Below, one piece after another: positions 1 to 5,985 of a stretch of DNA of 7,439 bases; position 1 is the first letter of the stretch; each line of letters begins with the position of its first letter. The translations under genes were made by a program, and so were the position numbers. The stretch is taken from positions 1-7,439 of the forward strand of contig JAGYOT010000081.1 of assembly GCA_018399455.1 (NCBI GenBank), read 5' to 3'. This DNA comes from Desulfobacterales bacterium. GTDB taxonomy: Bacteria > Desulfobacterota > Desulfobacteria > Desulfobacterales > Desulfosalsimonadaceae. Under the pieces are notes generated by a model that saw only the letters and a program-made list of their open reading frames with translations, was not told where the DNA came from and did no database searches.

Positions 1-1310
1 AGGCAGCGCGCGCGATCCTGGGTCAGGATGCCATCATCGGGGTATCGGCTTCCACTCCGGCGGAGCTTCAAGCAACGAATTTGACCTGCTGCAGTTATAT
101 CGGTACCGGCCCTGTTTATTCCACGGCGACCAAGGCCGATGCGAAACCCGTTATCGGCCTTTCCGGATTGAAATCCGTCGCGGCGCAGTCTCCCATACCG
201 GTAGTGGCCATTGGAGGCGTGAACGCGGGTAATGTTGCCGACTGCATGGCCCATGGCGCTGCCGGTGGGGCGGTTATCAGCGGCATCACCCGTTCTTCTG
301 ATCCGGAGAAGGCCGCAAGGGCGTTTGCTAGGGCATGCGGGGCGGCCCCCCGGACGCTTCTCCCTCCATGGCAGGACGAGTTCGCCCTGATTTATGCATT
401 GCTTTCCTGTTTTAAAACCGATGAATCCCGGATTCGGGTTCCCCCGGGCGATGATGCGGCGCTTCTTTATCCGTTCTCCAATCCGGTTGTGACAACCGAT
501 GCCCAGCGGGAGGGCGTTCATTTCCGGTTGAACTGGCAGTCCATGGCAGAGATAGCCCGGAAGGCGGTTGAAATTACGTTCAGCGATCTGGCTGCATGCT
601 ATGCCCGGCCGGATGTGCTTTTTGTCAATATCGGAGTGCCTGCCCATCTGGCGGTCTCTGTCGTTCAGGAGCTTTACCAGGCCGTTCATAGCTGCCTGAA
701 GCGGCATAAAGCGGTTTTGGGCGGAGGCAATTTGTCACTTGCCAAGACCCTCAGCCTGGATCTTTTTGCCATTGGGGAAGGGCGGGAAGGAGTTTTTCCG
801 CTGCGTGAAAATGCGCGTCCCGGCGACGGGGTCTACGTCACAGGCCCTCTTGGACTTGCCCGGGCCGGGCTGATGTGTTTGAAGGCCGGTGAAACAGGAT
901 ATCCGTCGCTTATTGAGCATTTCAAGCAACCGAAGGCCCGTTTTGACGCCGCCCGAGTTCTGGCCGATCTTGGAGTGGCTTGTGTGATGGATATCAGTGA
1001 CGGGCTCGCCGGGGATGCAGCCCATATCGCCAGGGCCTCAAAACTGACCATCGCTTTTGAACCGGACAATCTGCCGGTCTCTGAGGATCTTGCGGCATTC
1101 TGCGATTCCCGTGGGCTTTCAGCAAAGGTGATGATGTTCTCCGGCGGCGAGGATTATGAGCTTTTGTTTACCTGTCCGAATGAAGTGTTCCGGCAAATCC
1201 GGCGTCGATTGCCCGATGCCTTTCGGGTGGGCCGGTGCCTGCCGTTTCAATCGGCCTATCTGGAGAACCTGCCGCCCGGCGCGGTCTCCTATCAGCACGG
1301 CAGGCCGTGA
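1..1310 (+). CDS. thiE-thiL: Bifunctional thiamine-phosphate synthase / thiamine-monophosphate kinase (ThiE-ThiL fusion), 5' partial
   Basis: Codons run in frame from base 3, with no stop before the TGA at 1308-1310, so the gene begins outside the window. The first ~110 residues are the C-terminal half of ThiE. They include ILGQDAIIGVSAST, the phosphate-binding YIGTGPVYSTATK (from base 96), and VAIGGVNAGN (from 204). ThiE joins HMP-PP and thiazole phosphate into thiamine phosphate. From about base 375 (DEFALIYALL) the same frame is ThiL, the ATP-dependent kinase that converts thiamine phosphate to the active diphosphate. Its motifs are GDDAA (447-461), TTDAQREGVHF, SDLAA, MDISDGL (987-1007) and GGEDYELLF (from 1143). 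The one ATG near the junction (368) is out of frame, so a separately started ThiL is unlikely. The kinase has GGGN where most ThiL have GGDT. The protein should be cytosolic. It is the first visible gene of an apparent operon with manC and uppP. The domain calls are secure; activity of both halves is inferred. Confidence 0.93.
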   Translation, partial: AARAILGQDAIIGVSASTPAELQATNLTCCSYIGTGPVYSTATKADAKPVIGLSGLKSVAAQSPIPVVAIGGVNAGNVADCMAHGAAGGAVISGITRSSDPEKAARAFARACGAAPRTLLPPWQDEFALIYALLSCFKTDESRIRVPPGDDAALLYPFSNPVVTTDAQREGVHFRLNWQSMAEIARKAVEITFSDLAACYARPDVLFVNIGVPAHLAVSVVQELYQAVHSCLKRHKAVLGGGNLSLAKTLSLDLFAIGEGREGVFPLRENARPGDGVYVTGPLGLARAGLMCLKAGETGYPSLIEHFKQPKARFDAARVLADLGVACVMDISDGLAGDAAHIARASKLTIAFEPDNLPVSEDLAAFCDSRGLSAKVMMFSGGEDYELLFTCPNEVFRQIRRRLPDAFRVGRCLPFQSAYLENLPPGAVSYQHGRP

Positions 1311-1352
1311 ATCTTTTATCAAATGGCAGAAAATCATGAAATCAAGACAGAA

Positions 1353-1359
1353 AGAGGAG
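1353..1359 (+). promoter_or_regulatory. Shine-Dalgarno site that sets the manC start
   Basis: AGAGGAG lies 8 nt before the GTG at 1368. It is the strongest ribosome-binding site in this part of the window. The in-frame ATG at 1323 has no comparable purine run upstream, so this site favours the GTG start. Confidence 0.75.
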
Positions 1360-1367
1360 ACTTATCG

Positions 1368-2801
1368 GTGATTATTCCGGTGGTTCTGGCGGGTGGTTCC
1401 GGCACCCGGCTCTGGCCTTTGTCGCGGAAGCTGTGCCCGAAGCAGCTGCTCAAACTGACCGGTGACCACACCATGCTTCAAAACACGCTTCTACGGATAA
1501 AAGACGCTGAGGGCATGGCCGATCCGATCGTTATCTGTAATGAACAGCATCGCTATATTGTTGCGGAGCAGCTGGAAGCGATCGGCGTCAGACCGGCAGC
1601 GGTATTTCTGGAGCCCATGGGGAAAAACACCGCGCCTGCGGTCGCGGTGGCGGCGCTGAAAGCCAGGGCTATAGATCCGAAGGCCCTGATCATGGTGCTG
1701 CCGGCTGATCATCTCATCAGCGATCAGCTGGAATTTTATAACGCCATCAAGACGGCTCAGGCCCATGCCGAAAAAGGTGCGCTCATTACCTTCGGAGTGG
1801 TGCCGGATAAACCGGAGACGGGCTACGGGTATATCCGAAAAGGCGCCCCGGCCCCTGGCAGCCGGTCAAAAGAGAATTCCGGGGCCTCCATGTCCGATGA
1901 TCCGGCGGATGCCTATGTGATTGATGAGTTCGTGGAAAAGCCGGACCTGGACACCGCCCGTCAATACCTGGCTTCCGGTCAATACTGCTGGAACAGCGGG
2001 ATGTTCATGTTTGGGGCGAATACGGTGCTTGATGAGATGCGGCGCTTTGTGCCTGATATCGTTGATGCCGCGGCGGCTGCGCTTCAAAGGGCAAAACCGG
2101 AGGGATCCCTGTGGCTGCTCGACGCCGGTGAATTCGGCAGATGCCCTTCAGATTCCATCGATTATGCGGTTATGGAAAGAACCGGGTGCGGGGTCATGAT
2201 TCCTTTTGCTGCGGGATGGGATGACCTGGGCTCATGGGCAGCCATTTGGGCAGTGGGAGAAAAGGACGCAAACGGCAATGTCCTGTCCGGCGATGTGATG
2301 ATAAACGAGGTTGAGAAATCGTTTATCCTTTCTACCCGTCGTCTGGTGGCAGGGGTCGGCCTGTCCGGCCAGGTGGTGGTGGAAACCCCGGATGCGGTGC
2401 TGGTGGCCGATATGGAGAAGGCACAGTCGGTCAAGCATATTGTGGATCAGCTAAAGAAAAGCGGCCGAAAGGAGGCGTTCGTCCATACCCGTATGGTTTT
2501 GCCCTGGGGCGAGATCGAGATCATTGATCCGTCGGAAGCCATGGCTATCCGGAAACTCAAGCTCTCTGCGGGTGCCCATCTGTTTTTTGACGGCCATTCA
2601 CATGAGAGCCTGGTCTGGATGGTTTGTTCAGGCAAGGGTGAGGTTGAAATTGATGACAAACAAACCGATTTTCCTCCTTCTGGTCTGCTTTCGCTGGCTC
2701 CGGCATCCCGGGTTGGGCTGGGCAACAGCGGTCCAGGGCCCCTGGTTGTTTTAGAGCTGATCCGTCAGATGGATGTGGCGGCCGACCATCTGGTTCGTTA
2801 A
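1368..2801 (+). CDS. manC: Mannose-1-phosphate guanylyltransferase (ManC/AlgA type) with a degenerate C-terminal mannose-6-phosphate isomerase cupin
   Basis: This cytosolic enzyme makes GDP-mannose from GTP and mannose 1-phosphate, for surface polysaccharide or glycan synthesis. The GTG start at 1368 gives 477 residues beginning IIPVVLAGG, which matches the usual family N-terminus; an ATG at 1323 would add 15 poorly conserved residues. The nucleotidyltransferase domain spans about 1-350: GGSGTRLWPL (9-18) with catalytic-type K25, KNTAPAVA (86-93), LPADH (111-115), FVEKPD (188-193), WNSGMF (208-213), SIDYAVME (263-270) and GWDDLGSW (283-290). A hydrophilic insertion sits at about 160-181. QSVKHIVDQLKK (353-364) links to a cupin domain (about 370-470). 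There the usual QMHHHRAEHW metal site is replaced by DGHSHESLVW, and the later VVHRLEN motif by SRVGLGN. The guanylyltransferase call is strong, but the isomerase half may be inactive. The gene follows thiE-thiL after 57 nt and precedes uppP by 34 nt. Confidence 0.92.
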   Translation: MIIPVVLAGGSGTRLWPLSRKLCPKQLLKLTGDHTMLQNTLLRIKDAEGMADPIVICNEQHRYIVAEQLEAIGVRPAAVFLEPMGKNTAPAVAVAALKARAIDPKALIMVLPADHLISDQLEFYNAIKTAQAHAEKGALITFGVVPDKPETGYGYIRKGAPAPGSRSKENSGASMSDDPADAYVIDEFVEKPDLDTARQYLASGQYCWNSGMFMFGANTVLDEMRRFVPDIVDAAAAALQRAKPEGSLWLLDAGEFGRCPSDSIDYAVMERTGCGVMIPFAAGWDDLGSWAAIWAVGEKDANGNVLSGDVMINEVEKSFILSTRRLVAGVGLSGQVVVETPDAVLVADMEKAQSVKHIVDQLKKSGRKEAFVHTRMVLPWGEIEIIDPSEAMAIRKLKLSAGAHLFFDGHSHESLVWMVCSGKGEVEIDDKQTDFPPSGLLSLAPASRVGLGNSGPGPLVVLELIRQMDVAADHLVR

Positions 2802-2835
2802 GCCCAAGGAATTTTGAAGTGGAGAATCCAATTTA

Positions 2836-3669
2836 ATGAATCCGGTTCAGGCCATCATCCTGGGCACCGTGCAGGGCTTAACCGAGTTTTTTCCGGTCAG
2901 CAGCTCCGGGCACCTCGTTATTTTTCAGCAGCTTTTCGGTTTACGGGAGCCTGCGCTGTTATTTGATGTCTGTGTTCACGCGGGAACGCTCATGGCTGTT
3001 TTGATCTATTTTTATGCGGATATCACAAAACTTGTCAAAGCGCTTTTGCGTTTTTTGAAAACCCTGCCTGCGAGAGTCTCAAAACAGTCGGCCGCAGCCG
3101 AGGATCCGGATTTAAAAATGGCCGTTCTGATCCTGACAGCCAATATTCCTACGGCGGTACTGGGATTTGGTTTTTACGGAGTCGCCGATCGGCTGTTTAC
3201 CTCTCTTCTGGTTGTCGGCCTGGCCCTGGTATTTACTGCCGGCCTGCTTATGGGGACGCGGCTGGTTTCTGCAAAAGGAAGCGATATCATCATGTTTACG
3301 GCGTGGGGCGCGGTGCTGGTTGGATTTGCCCAGGGCCTTGCGGTGATTCCCGGGATTTCCCGCTCCGGCGCTACCATTGCGGCATGCCTGATGCTTGGTC
3401 TCAACCGGGATACGGCAGCCCGCTTCTCCTTTCTCATAGCTGTTCCCGCGATTCTGGGCGCGCTGTTGCTAAGCCTTGTATCCGGAAGCGCGGCGTGGGG
3501 TGAGTTCTCAGCGGCTTCAATCCTGTTGGGGTCTGCGGTGTCCGCCGGGGTGGGTTATCTGGCACTGGCCACGCTTATTAAAATCGTCCGGCACGGCCGG
3601 CTTTTTTGTTTTGCCCCGTATTGCCTGCTTCTGGGGATCTTCACGCTGGGCTTTGCGCTCTGGACATAG
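2836..3669 (+). CDS. uppP: Undecaprenyl-diphosphatase UppP (BacA family)
   Basis: This inner-membrane enzyme dephosphorylates undecaprenyl diphosphate so that the lipid carrier can be reused for peptidoglycan and other envelope polymers. It also underlies bacitracin tolerance. Its 277 residues match the normal family length. The two signature regions are present: VQGLTEFFPVSSSGHL (12-27, with E17, S24 and H26) and PGISRSGATI (172-181, with R176). FDVCVHAGTL (43-52), NIPTAVLG (103-110) and AARFSFLIAVPAILGA are also typical. Several hydrophobic membrane segments can be seen, and the charged stretch at about 72-94 should be a loop. The ATG has a GGAG 11 nt upstream (2821-2824). The gene closes the apparent thiE-thiL/manC/uppP operon. 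Pairing with manC suggests envelope polysaccharide production, though uppP is also needed for general cell-wall synthesis. Confidence 0.96.
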   Translation: MNPVQAIILGTVQGLTEFFPVSSSGHLVIFQQLFGLREPALLFDVCVHAGTLMAVLIYFYADITKLVKALLRFLKTLPARVSKQSAAAEDPDLKMAVLILTANIPTAVLGFGFYGVADRLFTSLLVVGLALVFTAGLLMGTRLVSAKGSDIIMFTAWGAVLVGFAQGLAVIPGISRSGATIAACLMLGLNRDTAARFSFLIAVPAILGALLLSLVSGSAAWGEFSAASILLGSAVSAGVGYLALATLIKIVRHGRLFCFAPYCLLLGIFTLGFALWT

Positions 3670-3851
3670 AAAAAGGCTTCAGCCACAAAACCGCATAAGG
3701 GAGCATCGCCTCCGTCTGTCCCGTAGATCCGGTGCAGTTTGTCCCGGATGCGCTGCCGGATTTCAGGGGGGACATTGAACACAGGCCGGCTGTAGTCCGG
3801 ATACAACAGATGGCCGGGCGGCGGATCGGTTATTGTCGGCGGATTGAGCAT
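3555..3851 (-). pseudogene. Probable remnant: N-terminus of a lost larger gene, possibly a GH13-type sugar phosphorylase
   Basis: The open frame has an ATG at 3851 and 98 codons, but only the first ~44 residues (3720-3851) look like protein. These include DPPPGHLLYPDYSRPVF, then VPPEIRQRIRDKLHRIYG. The second stretch resembles the N-terminal helix of GH13-family sugar phosphorylases (sucrose or glucosylglycerate phosphorylase group, typically R.RI..KL..LYG). That resemblance is from memory and not confirmed. After the YG the sequence turns low-quality, and the frame then runs antisense through the last 115 bp of uppP, where no real coding is expected. It starts 26 nt beyond the DUF4301 stop on the same strand, and GAGAGGG (3867-3873) lies 15 nt before the ATG. 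The simplest reading is that a downstream partner of the DUF4301 gene was deleted, leaving its 5' end. It could instead be a short expressed ORF or chance. Confidence 0.35.
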
Positions 3852-3877
3852 AGTCGGCAGGTACAGCCCTCTCTGGA

Positions 3878-5455
3878 TTAATACTCTGGCTGATGCGGGC
3901 TGCGAAGCAGGTCATTGATCCGCTTGACCGGGTTGAAAGTGATTAGTGGAACTTCTAAAAAAACCGAATTCCAGTAAGCCATGGCCCCGTTCCACAGCCC
4001 CGGGTGCTCCAGAGCCTTTAAATCCCGGCCGGATTCTGATTTGGAGGCGATGAATACCGCGTCTCGATCCACAAAGCGGGAAAGATCAAAGGTTTTGCCG
4101 TTTTTGTCGCGGATGGCACATACAAGGTCCACCGGGTTAAAATGCGTGAGATCCTGCTGAATGGCCTGCTGGCCTTTGTCTTCCGGGTCGATCTGGCTGG
4201 TTTCGACAATCTGGATGGAGAGATGGCCGTCCTTTTCCGCTACCCAGAACGGCCCGCCTCCCGGCTCGCCGGAATTGGGCACCATGCCGCAGACTCTTAA
4301 GGGCCGGTCCAGCCGGTCCATAAGGTAATCGCGGCGGGCCTTAGGCTGGCTTTCGCGAAATAAGGGGGGCGGGGTCACGCCGAGAGTGGTCTCAACAAAG
4401 CGGGTGATCTCTTCAAGGCAAGCTTCCGTGGCCGGCCCTGTCTCCAGGGTCTCCAAATAGGAAAAAATCTGTTCCTGTACGAGGAGCAGATACCCGCAGA
4501 GAATCTGTTTCCATTGCGTGGTTTCAGTCTTGAACCGGTCATGGACCACGTTGTCGATATTCTTGATAAACACAATATCGCTGTCAATCCGGTTCAGGTT
4601 GTCAAGCAGCGCGCCGTGGCCGCCCGGTCTGAAAAGCAGCGACCCGTCGTCTCTTCTGAAAGGCTGGTTTTCCATGTCCACAGCAATGGTATCCGTTTCC
4701 GGTGACTGAAAGGAAAAGTCCACGGAAAACCTGGTCTCAAGGCGCGGTTCATAGTTCCCGGCCGCCCGGGACAGCAGGCTTTCAAACCCGCTCTGATGCT
4801 CAGGGGATACCGTAAAATGAAGGCGGCATTCCCTGTTTTCCATTCGGCTGTACTCGGCAGCCTCGACCAGGTGCTCTTCAAAGGCTGTTCGCGCTTCATC
4901 CGGGTAGGTGTGGAAACCAAGCAATCCTTTAGGCTTCTTTGCGTAGTTAAGCCCTTTTTCTGTGAGCAGATAATCCAGGAAGGGTTTCAAATCCTTCTGT
5001 GTTAATAGCGTTTTGACATCAAGCCGGTCCCCGGCCATGGTCTTTTCAAGCTCAGGGAAAAAGGCAAAGCGGCGAAGGCCCTGGAAGAAATCCCTTATTT
5101 CCTGATTCTCTTCCTCGGTTTCCAATAGACCCTTTTCTACATCGTCGCCATGGATCTGATTATATCGGTTGTTTGCTTTTATCAGGGTCTTAAACATCCG
5201 CGTCGCAGCACCCGATGCCGGGACGAATTTGAGCAGTCGCTTTTTGCGGGCACGGGTTTCAAATTTTTCAAGGCATTCGCCCTGCACCCCCTCATCGAGC
5301 TGTTGGATGCCATCGCCAGGTATGCAGGGCCGGTTCAGTTTCAGGTAGGGGGTGCCTTTTTCAAATTTGCGGATCTGATCCCTGACGGTTTCCAGTGTCA
5401 GGCCGTGGGATTGAATCTGGTACAGATCATTTTCCGTAAATGGCGTATCAGACAT
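3878..5455 (-). CDS. DUF4301 family protein, putative sugar nucleotidyltransferase-like enzyme
   Basis: I recognise this 525-residue protein as DUF4301, a family without an assigned function. The sequence shows VPASGAATRM (78-87), which resembles the glycine-rich nucleotide-binding loop of sugar pyrophosphorylases. KKPKGLLGFH (173-182) is like their PK substrate motif. HFTVSPEHQ (213-221), FRPGGHGALLDNLN (275-288) and FIKNIDNVV (296-304) recall the GHG and N.DN motifs of the UDP-sugar pyrophosphorylase group. The C-terminal half carries PNSGEPGGGPFWV (393-405) and ends in HPGLWNGAMAYWNSVF and ITFNPVKRINDLL. No signal peptide or membrane segment is seen, so it should be cytosolic. The ATG at 5455 has AAGGAAG (minus strand of 5465-5471) 9 nt upstream. 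The gene is divergent from the HPt gene, and a TATAAT box sits in the gap. The family call is firm; the nucleotidyltransferase role is inference from motifs. Confidence 0.88.
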   Translation of the reverse strand: MSDTPFTENDLYQIQSHGLTLETVRDQIRKFEKGTPYLKLNRPCIPGDGIQQLDEGVQGECLEKFETRARKKRLLKFVPASGAATRMFKTLIKANNRYNQIHGDDVEKGLLETEEENQEIRDFFQGLRRFAFFPELEKTMAGDRLDVKTLLTQKDLKPFLDYLLTEKGLNYAKKPKGLLGFHTYPDEARTAFEEHLVEAAEYSRMENRECRLHFTVSPEHQSGFESLLSRAAGNYEPRLETRFSVDFSFQSPETDTIAVDMENQPFRRDDGSLLFRPGGHGALLDNLNRIDSDIVFIKNIDNVVHDRFKTETTQWKQILCGYLLLVQEQIFSYLETLETGPATEACLEEITRFVETTLGVTPPPLFRESQPKARRDYLMDRLDRPLRVCGMVPNSGEPGGGPFWVAEKDGHLSIQIVETSQIDPEDKGQQAIQQDLTHFNPVDLVCAIRDKNGKTFDLSRFVDRDAVFIASKSESGRDLKALEHPGLWNGAMAYWNSVFLEVPLITFNPVKRINDLLRSPHQPEY

Positions 5456-5520
5456 GAGCAGTCTCTTCCTTTACTCGGTTGGACGGTTTTTGTTTTTGCG
5501 GTTTTGGGTCTCCGATGCTA

Positions 5521-5526
5521 ATTATA
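5521..5526 (-). promoter_or_regulatory. Candidate -10 box for the DUF4301 gene
   Basis: The minus strand reads TATAAT here, a perfect -10 match, about 66 nt before the DUF4301 ATG. It lies in the AT-rich intergenic gap 5456-5616. No convincing -35 hexamer is seen at 16-18 nt spacing, so this is a moderate guess. No clear promoter for the divergent HPt gene was found in the same gap. Confidence 0.35.
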
Positions 5527-5616
5527 GTAAACATAAAACGAAAGCATTGATGGTGCCAGCAGTTTCAGGCAAACGCCATTCGGCTGTTCAATCTCTAACC
5601 TAATGGATTTATTATA

Positions 5617-5985
5617 ATGATGCAAGAAAACGGCGATAATAGAGATCCCATCCAAAGGCTTGCGCTGCATGAACTGCGTGATCGCGTAGACGGCGATGAG
5701 GAGTTGATGCGGGAAGTTTTGGCCATTTATCTGGAAGACACGCCGACACTCCTTGACACCCTGAGGCAGGCTCTTGAAACCAAACAAACGGAAGCTGTTG
5801 CAAAAGCCGCTCACACGCTGAAGGGGTCTTCAGCCAATATTGCCGCCGAAAGACTCCGAAGCCAGGCCTATCAGCTTGAACAACAGGCCAGGGCCGGGGA
5901 TTTAAACAGGGCCGCTGCCTTGTTTGAGACGATACAGAGTGAGTTTCAGGAACTTGAGAAGATAGTTAAGCGGTATCTGGCCTAA
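5617..5985 (+). CDS. Standalone histidine phosphotransfer (HPt) domain protein
   Basis: This 122-residue cytosolic protein consists of one HPt domain. Such domains accept a phosphoryl group on histidine from the receiver domain of a hybrid sensor kinase and pass it to a response regulator. The signature AAHTLKGSSANIAAERL (64-80) gives H66 as the phosphorylated residue, followed by the usual K69 and G70. The rest reads as amphipathic helices: LRDRVDGDEELMREVLAIYLED before it, and a helix with QLEQQARAGDLNRAAALFE after it, as expected for the four-helix bundle. Two tandem ATGs (5617 and 5620) could start it. Only a weak GGA at 5604-5606 precedes them. No sensor kinase or response regulator is visible in the window, so its partners are unknown. 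The 3' end overlaps the convergent kinase-like gene by 20 bp. Confidence 0.9.
   Translation: MMQENGDNRDPIQRLALHELRDRVDGDEELMREVLAIYLEDTPTLLDTLRQALETKQTEAVAKAAHTLKGSSANIAAERLRSQAYQLEQQARAGDLNRAAALFETIQSEFQELEKIVKRYLA

Noticed and set aside
735..1069. Minus-strand open frames inside the ThiL region
   Set aside because: They lie antisense to well-conserved ThiL motifs and show no recognisable protein features.
3670..3690. Possible bidirectional terminator: GGCTTCAGCC between A-rich runs (T-run on the minus strand)
   Set aside because: The stem is only 3-4 bp with a 2-4 nt loop, too weak to call a terminator.
3727..3749. Inverted repeat ATCCGG / CCGGAT with an 11-nt loop
   Set aside because: It has no T-run on either side and falls within the gene-like part of the minus-strand remnant, so it is probably chance.
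3303..3778. Plus-strand open frames overlapping and running past the uppP 3' end
   Set aside because: They are out of frame with uppP, have no good ribosome-binding site and show no recognisable motif.
4594..4920. A 108-codon minus-strand frame inside the DUF4301 gene
   Set aside because: It is an alternative frame of the DUF4301 coding sequence with no family resemblance.
5613..5618. TATAAT on the + strand just before the HPt gene
   Set aside because: It overlaps the start codon itself, so a transcript from it would begin inside the gene.
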